NCBI RefSeq assembly: GCF_012676905.1 | Contig: NZ_CP051428.1 | Span: 2,070,001-2,134,000, forward strand | Direction of reading: 5' to 3' | Origin: Paenibacillus albicereus | GTDB lineage: Bacteria > Bacillota > Bacilli > Paenibacillales > Paenibacillaceae | DNA length: 64,000 nt | Shown here: one piece after another, positions 9,346-16,994 of the stretch | Layout: the number at the start of each line of letters is the position of its first letter | Position numbering within the stretch: position 1 is the stretch's first letter | Position numbers and translations under genes: made by a program | The notes under the pieces: generated by a model | Seen by the model: the letters and a program-made list of their open reading frames with translations, nothing else | The model's database searches: none | What the model was told of the DNA's origin: nothing

Positions 9346-10260
9346 TTGAAAAAGATGACGATGCTTGCACTAGCGGCAGTACTCTTGATCGGGACCACGG
9401 CATGCTCGAAAAAGGCAGAGCAAGGGCCGAATTCCAATGCGAGTACCACTTTTATGCACCTACATGGCCTTGGTTACTCCGCAGACGGAAAACGGCTTTT
9501 CATTCCCGTTCACAACGGACTACAGTTATATGCAGATGGTTTATGGAGTGAAGGTCCGGGGGTGAAGCACGATTATATGGGGTTCACCGCTGTCGATGAC
9601 GGATTTTACAGCAGCGGCCATCCAGCACCGGGTTCGAAGTTTAAAAATCCATTAGGCCTTGTGAAAAGTACGAATGACGGGAAAACCATCACGGTCCTGG
9701 CACTTGAGGGAGAAGTCGATCTACACGGTATGACAGCCGGGTATCGTTCGCATGTGCTATACGTGGTGAACCCGGAACCTAACACCAAAATGAAACAGGC
9801 AGGGCTGTTTTATAGCAAGGATGAGGGGAAAACCTGGACAAGCAGTCCTGCAACCGGGCTCCAAGGGCAGATGATGGCAATCGCAGCTCACCCTTCTGAT
9901 GCAGCAATTGCTGCCGTCGGCACGACAACAGGTGCCTTTCTGTCGAAGGATTACGGCCAGAGGTTTACCGCATTGGTTCCGGAACAACCGGTTTCGGCCC
10001 TGGCTTTCACGGATTCCGGTAACGTACTAGTAGCTACCTCCGGCCCCAATGCTTCGCTGATTGAAATTAATATAGAGAGCAAGCAATCGTTGGTGATTCA
10101 GACGCCAAGCAAGGATACGATCACCTATGTTGTCCAGAATCCAGCGAATCCGAAAGAGCTGGCCATCGCAACGGAGCCAAAAGATGTCTTTCTTTCTACC
10201 GATCGCGGCGCTACATGGATACAAATTGCAGATAAAGGCAAAACTATCAACCGAAAATAG
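9346..10260 (+). CDS. F510_1955-type lipoprotein with BNR/Asp-box repeats
   Basis: The start is read as TTG 9346, which has GGGGG 8 nt upstream and gives a compact lipoprotein signal (KKMTMLALAAVLLIGTTAC). An ATG at 9331 would put the ribosome site inside the gene. The mature part of about 280 residues begins with HLHGLGYSADG and has Asp-box-like motifs SKDEGKTW, SKDYGQRF and STDRGATW, so it should fold as a beta-propeller. Annotated relatives are called F510_1955 family glycosylhydrolases and often accompany copper resistance genes. Enzymatic activity is doubtful. It is followed by another lipoprotein after 13 bp. Confidence 0.75.
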   Translation: MKKMTMLALAAVLLIGTTACSKKAEQGPNSNASTTFMHLHGLGYSADGKRLFIPVHNGLQLYADGLWSEGPGVKHDYMGFTAVDDGFYSSGHPAPGSKFKNPLGLVKSTNDGKTITVLALEGEVDLHGMTAGYRSHVLYVVNPEPNTKMKQAGLFYSKDEGKTWTSSPATGLQGQMMAIAAHPSDAAIAAVGTTTGAFLSKDYGQRFTALVPEQPVSALAFTDSGNVLVATSGPNASLIEINIESKQSLVIQTPSKDTITYVVQNPANPKELAIATEPKDVFLSTDRGATWIQIADKGKTINRK

Positions 10261-10273
10261 GAGGTTTTTAAGC

Positions 10274-11572
10274 ATGAAAAAAAGCTTGAAAGTCGGTATT
10301 ATTTCGGCGGCTACAGCACTGGCCCTGACCGGATGCTTTAACAAATCCAATTCTTCCACTCCACACGATATGAACAACATGGGCCAGCAAACTGGTTCGG
10401 CACAAAGCCCAGCCAGTGCGGTATCTTTGCCGTGGATTGCCTCAAAAAACACGACGCGCATCAATACAAGTGAGCCGGTGGAAGCTGCGGTGCTGGTTTC
10501 AAAAACGCTGTGGATGGCAACCAGTGATGCGAACCGTCCCGGAGGCGTCATTCTGGCGAACCCGAAAGATTGGCAAACGACCCTCGTTAGTGCAGATTTG
10601 ATTCATCACCCGAATAACGGTCCAGTTCTGTTTGTGAATAAAGACAGTGTACCGGATGTAACGCTGGACGAATTGAAAAGACTAAAACCAATGGGGACGG
10701 ACATGAATAAAGGAACCCAGGTTATATTGGTCGGGGATCTTGACCCCAAGGTAGAGGAGCAGGTAAAGGCGCTTGGATATAAGACGGACAAGATTGCAGG
10801 GGGCAACCCGGCGGCCGTAGCCAAAGCCGTAGATGCTTATTATACCGCTGTCGCGATGGAAAATCCGCCTTCGGTCATCATTGGTTCTATGGACAGCGAA
10901 GAATATTCAATGCCAGCAGTGAATTGGATTTCTCATATGCCTGAGCCGCTACTTTATGTTAAAAAGGATGAGGTTCCGCAAGAAACCGTGGATGCTTTAA
11001 AGAAACGGGGCGGAAAAGCCAATATTTATTTGCTCGGGCCAGAATCGATTATTTCGGCCAAAGTCCAAGAACAATTGGGTCAGTACGGGAAAGTGGTTCG
11101 TATTGCGGGCAACGATCCATATGCGAATGCCGTTGCCTTCGCGAAGTATAAAGATTCCACAACCGGTTTTGGTTGGGGGATTACAACCCCGGGTCATAAC
11201 TTTTCGTTCGTCAATAAAGATTCCGCAGCCTTGGCACTCGCGGCAGCTCCATTCTCGCATTTAGGCAAACATGCACCGCTTCTCTGGACGGACAAAGACA
11301 AACTGCCGGATACGGTGATGTCCTATGTCATGTCGATTCAACCGAAATATAAAAAGGAGCCAACGGAAGGGCCTTACAATCATGCTTGGTTAACGGGGAG
11401 CGAGGATTCGTTATCCGCCGTGGCGCAAGGGGAGATCGATTCCATGCTGGAGATCGTATCGGAGACCGGAGAAGGCCATGGCGGGCATGGCGGCGGAAAT
11501 ACAAAGACAGAACCGTCCCCTAAACCAAGTGAGGGCACAACCGGCGGCTATATGCCGGGCATGAAGCATTGA
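10274..11572 (+). CDS. Lipoprotein with cell-wall-binding-repeat-2-like segments
   Basis: The 432-residue protein starts at ATG 10274 behind TAGGAGGT. Its lipobox is ALTGC. The body contains repeated units built on a scheme of hydrophobic strand, PVLFVNKDSVP or PLLYVKKDEVP, then IYLLGPESIIS or VILVGDLDP. This resembles cell-wall-binding repeat 2 (CWB2). The ends are His/Met-rich (HDMNNMG near the start; GHGGHGGG and YMPGMKH at the C-terminus), which suggests copper binding. It is probably co-transcribed with the preceding beta-propeller lipoprotein. The exact function is unknown. Confidence 0.7.
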   Translation: MKKSLKVGIISAATALALTGCFNKSNSSTPHDMNNMGQQTGSAQSPASAVSLPWIASKNTTRINTSEPVEAAVLVSKTLWMATSDANRPGGVILANPKDWQTTLVSADLIHHPNNGPVLFVNKDSVPDVTLDELKRLKPMGTDMNKGTQVILVGDLDPKVEEQVKALGYKTDKIAGGNPAAVAKAVDAYYTAVAMENPPSVIIGSMDSEEYSMPAVNWISHMPEPLLYVKKDEVPQETVDALKKRGGKANIYLLGPESIISAKVQEQLGQYGKVVRIAGNDPYANAVAFAKYKDSTTGFGWGITTPGHNFSFVNKDSAALALAAAPFSHLGKHAPLLWTDKDKLPDTVMSYVMSIQPKYKKEPTEGPYNHAWLTGSEDSLSAVAQGEIDSMLEIVSETGEGHGGHGGGNTKTEPSPKPSEGTTGGYMPGMKH

Positions 11573-11618
11573 TTATCAGGTCGAACACAAATTTCCAAAA
11601 GAAAGCAGGTGTCTGATT

Positions 11619-11744
11619 ATGATGGGGATGATGTACGGATGGTCATGGGTCATGATGCTGTTTTGTGCATTGTTCATGGCCGCGATCATAGGTGTCGCCG
11701 TTTATATAGCGGTAAGGCTTGCTTTAAGAAAAACTCGTTTGTAG
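11619..11744 (+). CDS. Met-rich single-span membrane mini-protein
   Basis: A 41-codon reading frame begins at ATG 11619 behind AAGCAGGTG. It encodes a Met-rich head (MMGMMYG), one hydrophobic segment of about 24 residues and a basic tail (RLALRKTRL). The layout matches small inner-membrane proteins, and Met clusters often bind Cu(I). It lies between a His/Met-tailed lipoprotein and a Cys-rich copper-storage protein on the same strand. No family was recognised; the copper link is inferred from composition and place. Confidence 0.6.
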   Translation: MMGMMYGWSWVMMLFCALFMAAIIGVAVYIAVRLALRKTRL

Positions 11745-11809
11745 TATATCGCAGCTCGTTTGGGTAAAACATAAAAGGTACAAATTTCAAATTGGAGGTA
11801 AAACAACCC

Positions 11810-12139
11810 ATGTCACATGAGCAATTTCAACATTGCATTGATGAATGCATAAAGTGTATGCTGGCATGCAATCACTGTTATGACGCCTGCTTGAATGAAG
11901 ATCACCTTGAGGGGATGAAAGAGTGCATCCGGTTGGATCGGGAGTGCGCCGACATTTGTGCCTTTGCTGCGCAAGCGATGTCCCATCACAGTTCCTATGT
12001 GAAGGAGCTTTGCCGGATTTGTGCCGATGTTTGCGAAGCATGCGGGAATGAGTGCAAAAAGCACGAGCATGAACACTGTCAGCGCTGTGCCGATGCTTGT
12101 TTCTCCTGTGCAAAAGCTTGCCGAGCTATGGCAAGCTGA
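11810..12139 (+). CDS. Four-helix-bundle copper-storage protein (Csp/YhjQ-like)
   Basis: The 109-residue protein is packed with cysteines in helical spacing: CIDECIKCMLACNHCYDAC, then CIRLDRECADIC, CRICADVCEACGNEC and CQRCADACFSCAKAC. This is the pattern of DUF326/Csp3 proteins, which fill a four-helix bundle with Cu(I). No signal peptide is seen, so it should be cytosolic. ATG 11810 is chosen behind GGAGG at 11794-11798. A strong terminator follows at 12150, closing the copper block. Confidence 0.9.
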   Translation: MSHEQFQHCIDECIKCMLACNHCYDACLNEDHLEGMKECIRLDRECADICAFAAQAMSHHSSYVKELCRICADVCEACGNECKKHEHEHCQRCADACFSCAKACRAMAS

Positions 12140-12149
12140 AACAAGGCGA

Positions 12150-12190
12150 AAACAGCCTATCCCACTCTGGGGATAGGCTGTTTCGGTGTT
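12150..12190 (+). terminator. Intrinsic terminator after the copper block
   Basis: A perfect 14-bp stem, AAACAGCCTATCCC at 12150-12163 with GGGATAGGCTGTTT at 12170-12183, has a 6-nt loop and a T-rich tail. It follows the copper-storage gene by 10 bp. Confidence 0.9.
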
Positions 12191-12282
12191 CTATCTTTTC
12201 AATTGCTTAAAGTAGCAATTCTTGGTTAAACTGACGCAGTAGAAAAAATTCTGTACTCACTCATGTAGGAACTTTATTTAAA

Positions 12283-12395
12283 GTATATAAATTTAAAGAA
12301 GCAGAGAATGGGGAAGAAGCCGTCCAACTGTTACAGGAATATTCGGCCGGATGTCGTCACCATTGATATTACGATGCTCGAAATGGGCACTATGG
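12283..12395 (+). pseudogene. Remnant of a response-regulator receiver domain
   Basis: Translation gives EAENGEEAVQLLQEYS and, after a one-base frame change near 12343, RPDVVTIDITMLEMG. Together these are the middle of a CheY-like receiver domain, from the alpha-2 region to the phospho-acceptor aspartate. Start, N-terminal acidic pair and the rest of the domain are missing. The surrounding 12,190-12,520 holds nothing else recognisable. Confidence 0.6.
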
Positions 12396-12522
12396 CAAAT
12401 TCGGTTGTATCAGTACCGTAAATCTGGTTACTCTAGGCCAATGCCGTGCTCGTTATAGGTATCCCTCCATAGACTAATGTGGAAATACGAAGACGTTCAA
12501 ACACACGAGGAGGGAATTTCCT

Positions 12523-12723
12523 TTGAATCATTTCGTCCACTATGCGATGCCGATGTACACGCAAGACAATGCCACTTATTATAGACAAATGTACGAATGG
12601 CATATGAAACCTGCATCATTATCAAGAACAGTTGCGCGGGTTTCATTTGGAACGGGCCAAGTATTTTCAAGGCTTGGTTGAAGAAAGAGAGAAAGCTGCT
12701 ACAAAATCCAACGACGGCCCTGC
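12523..12723 (+). pseudogene. Frameshifted small ORF of unknown function
   Basis: A TTG at 12523 behind GAGGAGGG opens a frame rich in Tyr, Met and His (MNHFVHYAMPMYTQDN). Near 12610 the sensible reading passes to another frame (LHHYQEQLRGFHLERAKYF), consistent with a 2-nt loss, and stops at 12721-12723. The composition recalls spore-coat-like small proteins, but no family is recognised. It lies in a stretch of decayed genes. Confidence 0.4.
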
Positions 12724-12742
12724 TGCTTGATACGGAATTTCT

Positions 12743-12967
12743 ATGGGGCGATGTGCTGAACTGGAAAAATTCCGAGTGAAGCTATGGGACCAGTACTTAA
12801 CGGTTCGTGATTTTTACGGCGGAATTGCCGTTTCCTTCGATAATCTTTGGTTTGATTTCCTATCCAGATATTTTATATCGGAACAGCCATTGACATTGAT
12901 TTTTGACCAAGTTTGCAGAGATATGGAAAGACACGTAATTAGAAAAACGGAACCCGAGAGTCCATAA
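12743..12967 (+). CDS. Small hypothetical ORF, possibly a gene fragment
   Basis: This 74-codon frame (MGRCAELEKFRVKLWDQYL at the start) has no clear ribosome-binding site. It has no domain I can name. Because it follows two broken genes, it may be the 3' remainder of another decayed gene rather than an active one. Confidence 0.3.
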   Translation: MGRCAELEKFRVKLWDQYLTVRDFYGGIAVSFDNLWFDFLSRYFISEQPLTLIFDQVCRDMERHVIRKTEPESP

Positions 12968-13046
12968 GAAGCTAAGAAAGTCGCTTTTTGGAGGACTCCA
13001 AAGCGCTTGAAACGAAGAGGTAATATAATTGCAGTCGGTTGAATGC

Positions 13047-13087
13047 AAAAACCAGTCAACACGAAAATTAGTGTTTGACTGGTTTTC
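13047..13087. terminator. Bidirectional terminator downstream of merA
   Basis: AAAACCAGTCAACAC and GTGTTTGACTGGTTTT form a stem with one bulged T and a short A-rich loop. A-runs on one side and T-runs on the other allow termination from both strands. It lies 64 bp beyond the merA stop. Confidence 0.75.
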
Positions 13088-13150
13088 ATTATCGATAAAC
13101 GATCAGTTGAGAACAGTTGTCTTTACGATCAAGGTTGCTTGGCCAATATC

Positions 13151-14791
13151 TTATCCAGCACAACAGGATAATTTAGATACATCTTTATTGATCGTAAGAG
13201 CTGCTAGTTTTAATCCCTCAGCCATCGTTAAATACGGTGCTAGGCTATCGCGTAGATCCTCGACCGTTAAACCGAACTTGACTGCAAGTGTCGCAGCGTA
13301 AATTACATCTCCGGCATTTTCAGCGACAATATGAACACCAAGCACCGTTAACGACTTGGAATCAGCCACTAATTTAAAAACGCCGGTTGTTTCGCGATTA
13401 ACAAGTGCTCTAGGCACCGAATCCAAAGGAAGAATGGACGTTTTAACCTCATACCCTTTTGCCTTGGCTTTCTCTTCCGTGAGTCCTACAGTAGCAACGG
13501 AAGGAGAAGTGAACGTAACACCTGGAACAGCTTCAAGATTTACCTTTTTCTCTAAGCCGCCTATTGCATTATCGGCCGCGATGCGACCTTCATAAGCAGC
13601 CACATATACAAACTGCGGCCCCATCGTCACATCGCCTGCAGCATAAATTCTAGGATTCGAAGTGTTTAAAAAATCATCGACGACGATTTCGCTTTTGGAA
13701 CCTATATTTACGTTCGCAGCATTAAGGTTTAGTGCTTCAATATTTGGTTTTCTACCGGTTGCAATAAGCAGCTGCTCGACTTCGATGACTTTCTTTTCGC
13801 CATCTACGGAAATATGCACTTGTTTTAGATCGCCACTTGCTTCTATGCGATCATACGTTACACCGGTAATCAAGTGAATCCCTTGCTCCGTTAAAGCCTT
13901 TGTCACCGCTTCGGAAATTTCAGGGTCATACTCTTTCAAAATGCGAGGACTTCTTTGCATCAGCGTAACATCTGACCCTAGATTGTGAAAGAGTTGACCC
14001 AATTCCATTGCAATATAGCCTGAGCCAATGACGGCAACCGTTTTAGGCAATTGTTTGAGCTCAAGTAGTGATGTGCTTGTTAAATAATCCACGTCCCTTA
14101 ATCCTTGAATATCCGGAATGGACGGAGAAGCTCCTGTGGCAATTAAAAATCGTTTCGCTGTAACCAGTCGTCCACTTACCTCAATGGTTTTTTCATCTAC
14201 GAATGTTGCCTCTCCTCGAATGAGTTCAAATCCGTACTCACCAATCAAATGTTCATACTTCTGTTCTCGCATACTGGCTACCAGTTCATTTTTATGTTCG
14301 ACCAACTTTTCCAAATCTACTTTTCCTGTTGATGTGGCTAGTCCCAAGAATGGGTTGCTTTTGGCTAAATGATTGATTTCACCGGCACGAAGCAGCGTTT
14401 TTGATGGAACACAGCCAACATTTACGCAGGTTCCGCCAACAATTCCCCGCTCAATGATCGCGACCTTTGCGCCATATTCCACCGCTTGAATCGCTGCGGA
14501 AAAAGCTGCTCCACCGGAACCGATGATCAGAAAATCATAGTCGCCTTCATCGCCGAGAACCGGAGCATCATGAGTTTCTATCACTTCCGCATCTCCGGAT
14601 TGATATTTTGCCTCGTTAATGGCTTTTTGGGCGGTTTCGATCATAACGTCATCGGGCAATTCAAACGTGGCTTCATTACGGTGAAAACTCGTCTCGATAT
14701 TGGCGGCTCCAATGTTTTTAAGTGCGGTTGCTACGTGTTCTTCGCAGCCGCTGCATGTCATGCCTTGAACGTTGATTCGGTATTTTTTCAT
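13151..14791 (-). CDS. merA: Mercuric reductase MerA
   Basis: This 546-residue flavoenzyme reduces Hg(II) to Hg(0) with NADPH in the cytoplasm. It has an N-terminal HMA domain (GMTCSGC, Cys13/16). The FAD-binding motif is [11 protein letters not shown], the redox-active site [13 protein letters not shown] (Cys122/127), and the NADPH motif [12 protein letters not shown]. The C-terminal vicinal cysteine pair is in SCCAG (543/544), which hands Hg(II) to the active site of the partner subunit. It is the last gene of the mer operon. All catalytic residues visible by eye are present, unlike in the damaged transport genes upstream. Confidence 0.95.
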   Translation of the reverse strand: MKKYRINVQGMTCSGCEEHVATALKNIGAANIETSFHRNEATFELPDDVMIETAQKAINEAKYQSGDAEVIETHDAPVLGDEGDYDFLIIGSGGAAFSAAIQAVEYGAKVAIIERGIVGGTCVNVGCVPSKTLLRAGEINHLAKSNPFLGLATSTGKVDLEKLVEHKNELVASMREQKYEHLIGEYGFELIRGEATFVDEKTIEVSGRLVTAKRFLIATGASPSIPDIQGLRDVDYLTSTSLLELKQLPKTVAVIGSGYIAMELGQLFHNLGSDVTLMQRSPRILKEYDPEISEAVTKALTEQGIHLITGVTYDRIEASGDLKQVHISVDGEKKVIEVEQLLIATGRKPNIEALNLNAANVNIGSKSEIVVDDFLNTSNPRIYAAGDVTMGPQFVYVAAYEGRIAADNAIGGLEKKVNLEAVPGVTFTSPSVATVGLTEEKAKAKGYEVKTSILPLDSVPRALVNRETTGVFKLVADSKSLTVLGVHIVAENAGDVIYAATLAVKFGLTVEDLRDSLAPYLTMAEGLKLAALTINKDVSKLSCCAG

Positions 14792-14794
14792 TTT

Positions 14795-15055
14795 TTATCC
14801 TCCCATTACATCAAACCCATATTTTGTAACCGATGATTGGATTAGCTTTACATCGGTTTTCAGATCATCAAAGGAAACCGTCACTTTTCCAGTGCTTCCC
14901 TTAGGTTCAATTTCTACTTTGCTGACTCCGTTTACCTTGAAATTAAATCTTGAATCACAGAAGGTGGGCAACATTCTAATCCCGTGACCGTGAACGTCGC
15001 CGATTGATTTGCAACAGTTGTACTTGCAGTTTGCACTGCTGCCGATGATTTTCAT
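14795..15055 (-). pseudogene. merP: merP-like mercury-binding protein, frameshifted
   Basis: The open frame reads NGVSKVEIEPKGSTGKVTV followed by SFDDLKTDVK and KYGFDVMGG, which is the second half of an HMA fold. The first half lies in a different frame between about 14,940 and 15,045, where TFTVTGLECCPPSVIQDLIS can be read with a Cys-Cys metal site. A one-base change near 14,939 and another near 15,030 separate the pieces. As written, the protein would have a scrambled N-terminus and no usable metal-binding motif. It stands where merP is expected, just upstream of merA. Confidence 0.6.
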
Positions 15056-15233
15056 TGCTGCCGCCTGCCGTACCCGTGATCATTAAAAACATCTGGTACT
15101 TGATTGAAATAATCGCGAGTGTACCTGCCAAACCGGATAATCCGAGTGGAATGAGAATTAAGGGTCCGAGGCAGCAAGAAAGGCAGATAATACCGCCCCC
15201 CAGCTCGTTAGTTTTTCTCTCAAAATCATTCAC
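14976..15233 (-). pseudogene. merT: merT-like mercury transporter, probably truncated
   Basis: The frame begins MNDFERKTNELGG and has the first membrane helix with the Cys-Cys pair typical of MerT (ICLSCCLGPLILIPLG). A second hydrophobic stretch ends near ITGTAGG, after which the frame runs into a basic, non-hydrophobic tail overlapping the merP region. Bacillus-type MerT proteins have a further helix and cysteines. The missing part suggests a deletion joining merT to the merP region. It overlaps the upstream merE-like gene by 8 nt. Confidence 0.6.
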
Positions 15234-15486
15234 CTCGTTTTTGCCCTGGTACTGAGCAGCAATCGTGTGTCACATCGGTTTTTTCTTGTATATTCGTCCT
15301 TTTGAATACCATACAAAGGGAAATCACAAATAGAATAGCCAAAATAGCACTAGCGGCGCCTTGATGGGCTGCAAAATACGCACCCAGTGTTGTGCCAGCA
15401 AGCAGAGGAAGAATCAAAACGAGATGGCAAGGGCAGGAAAGCAGAGCTAAAAAGCCCCATCCCATTTTCTTTGTATTGTCTTTCAC
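15226..15486 (-). CDS. Small mercury-transport membrane protein (MerE/MerF-like)
   Basis: This 86-residue protein has two hydrophobic helices. The first carries a Cys-Pro-Cys motif (LLSCPCHLVLILPLLAG), and the C-terminus has a Cys pair (DCCSVPG). This resembles small Hg(II) uptake proteins of Gram-positive mer operons. It overlaps the end of merR by 4 nt and the merT remnant by 8 nt. With merT and merP damaged, it could be the only intact importer left. Confidence 0.7.
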   Translation of the reverse strand: MKDNTKKMGWGFLALLSCPCHLVLILPLLAGTTLGAYFAAHQGAASAILAILFVISLCMVFKRTNIQEKTDVTHDCCSVPGQKRGE

Positions 15487-15896
15487 AGGATTTCCTCCTC
15501 ATTGTCAATTAACGCCTCGATGATTGGGCATTCATGAATTGCCTTTTCATCTGGACAGCGGTCTTTTAAATCTTTTAGCATACATTCGATTCGCTCAAGG
15601 TCTCTTATTTTCAACCGAACATCTTCAAGTTTTTGAACAACAAAATCGTGCATATCCGCACATCTCACATCGTCTTTATCAACGACACCAAGCAATTTAT
15701 CAATTTCAGATAACGTAAAACCAAGCTCTTGTATACGTTTAATGAACATGATTCGTTTTACCGCATCTTCCGGATAAAGCCGGTAACCTGCATCCGACCT
15801 TACAGGTTCAGCAATCAGACCTTTTCGTTCATAATATCTAAGCGTTTCTTTATTCACATTACATAATTTGGATATATCTCCTGAATGATACCTCAT
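15483..15896 (-). CDS. merR: Mercury-responsive regulator MerR
   Basis: This 137-residue protein has an N-terminal winged HTH (ISKLCNVNKETLRYYERKGL) and a long dimerisation helix. The three Hg-binding cysteines are at exactly the positions known for Bacillus MerR: C79, C114 and C123. It represses the operon without mercury and activates it when Hg(II) is bound. The start ATG 15896 follows GGGAGGTG. The mer promoter with its operator lies immediately upstream. It is the first gene of the operon it controls. Confidence 0.95.
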   Translation of the reverse strand: MRYHSGDISKLCNVNKETLRYYERKGLIAEPVRSDAGYRLYPEDAVKRIMFIKRIQELGFTLSEIDKLLGVVDKDDVRCADMHDFVVQKLEDVRLKIRDLERIECMLKDLKDRCPDEKAIHECPIIEALIDNEEEIL

Positions 15897-15910
15897 GGTT
15901 CACCTCCCTC

Positions 15911-15945
15911 ATAAGTGTAAACCCTGTACCATGATACATAGTCAA
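15911..15945 (-). promoter_or_regulatory. mer promoter and MerR operator
   Basis: On the minus strand a TTGACT -35 element (15945-15940) is separated by about 19-20 bp from TTACAC/TACACT. The spacer holds the dyad GTATCATGGTAC (15937-15926). An over-long spacer with a central dyad is the hallmark of promoters activated by MerR through DNA distortion. Confidence 0.8.
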
Positions 15946-16002
15946 GACATCTTTATTTATTTCCTTAAAGTTCCGAAATAATTTTATTTTGGTTGTATTA
16001 GC

Positions 16003-16247
16003 TATGTGGCCGAGCAAGAGCGGAAGAAGAACCGGCAGCGGCAGGCGGAAGGAATCGAGGTTCCCCGAGAGGAGGGCTGTTGTATTCGGCCGACCCAAGC
16101 AGGAGATCGATGGAAAATGTGGAGGCGTACCGGGAATGGAAAGCAGGCCAGATTACCGCGACGGACGCTATACGTCGGATCGGTATGAAAAAGCCTACAT
16201 TTTACCGGCGAGTGAAGGAATACGAGGAAATCAATGAGCCGTTCTAA
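16003..16247 (+). pseudogene. Remnant of a serine recombinase (resolvase/invertase) C-terminus
   Basis: The pieces AEQERKKNRQRQAEGIEV, VVFGRPKQEID and MENVEAYREWKAGQITATDA, ending KPTFYRRVKEYEEINEPF, appear in order but in different frames. They match the end of the catalytic helix and the C-terminal HTH of Tn3-type resolvases or DNA invertases. The catalytic N-terminus is absent and two frame changes are needed. The rest of 15,950-16,365 has no other recognisable gene. It probably marks the transposon that once carried the mer operon. Confidence 0.65.
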
Positions 16248-16365
16248 GCTATCGTCAGTTCCGCGGCGGCCAATGATGGGGTAGTACCAGCAAACAAAGC
16301 TGACACCACCCGTAAAGTACATGGGGACATTTCCCCCTCAATACCTTGGCCTAGGAGATACCTAG

Positions 16366-16953
16366 TTAAGTTTGATGTTTACGAACTATGATTTTTCGAT
16401 ACATACCGTTAAATAGGGCTGATGCATCTTCTTCCACTCGAATTTGTTTCTCGTACGGCATAATGATTTGCTCAAAATGACGACCGATGTCTGTACCCAT
16501 CAATGCTACGACGGGGCGAAGAATTTTCTTCATTACAGGCAACTCCCGAGATGGAGGGGCAAACTTATCGAAAATGAGAATACGTCCCCCAGTTCGCGTA
16601 ACCCGAATCATTTCTTGAAAACATTGGTTCGGATCAGGGACCACAGATAAGATCAGATTCGCAATGACCATATCAAATGATTCCGGTGAAAAGGTCAAAT
16701 TTTGTGCATCCATTTCCATGAAAGTAACGTTAGGAGAGTAATATTGATTCTTAGCTCGGCCAAGCATTTCGGGTGACAAGTCGATTGCAGTTACAGAAAT
16801 ATCTTTCCCCATAATGAACCGCAAGTCTGCACCTGTCCCGACGCCCACAAAAAGAATTTGGCTGTTAGCTTTAATGTCGACGTCCTCAAAAATCTTTTTC
16901 CGAGCCTTTAGAAAAGGCCCGGAATTAAAGAAATAATCATAAAGGGTGCCCAT
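16366..16953 (-). CDS. Class I SAM-dependent methyltransferase next to cadA
   Basis: This 195-residue protein has motif I ILFVGVGTGADLRF, motif II TAIDLSPEML and the post-I acidic DAQNLTFSPE. It resembles small UbiE- and phospholipid N-methyltransferase-type enzymes. The substrate cannot be told. It lies 41 bp downstream of cadA on the same strand, so co-expression with cadmium export is likely. It is unrelated in detail to the methyltransferase at 5768 and to ArsM. Confidence 0.75.
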   Translation of the reverse strand: MGTLYDYFFNSGPFLKARKKIFEDVDIKANSQILFVGVGTGADLRFIMGKDISVTAIDLSPEMLGRAKNQYYSPNVTFMEMDAQNLTFSPESFDMVIANLILSVVPDPNQCFQEMIRVTRTGGRILIFDKFAPPSRELPVMKKILRPVVALMGTDIGRHFEQIIMPYEKQIRVEEDASALFNGMYRKIIVRKHQT

Positions 16954-16994
16954 ACCCGATAAATCACTTTATTCCAAGGGTTATTCATAGGCGA

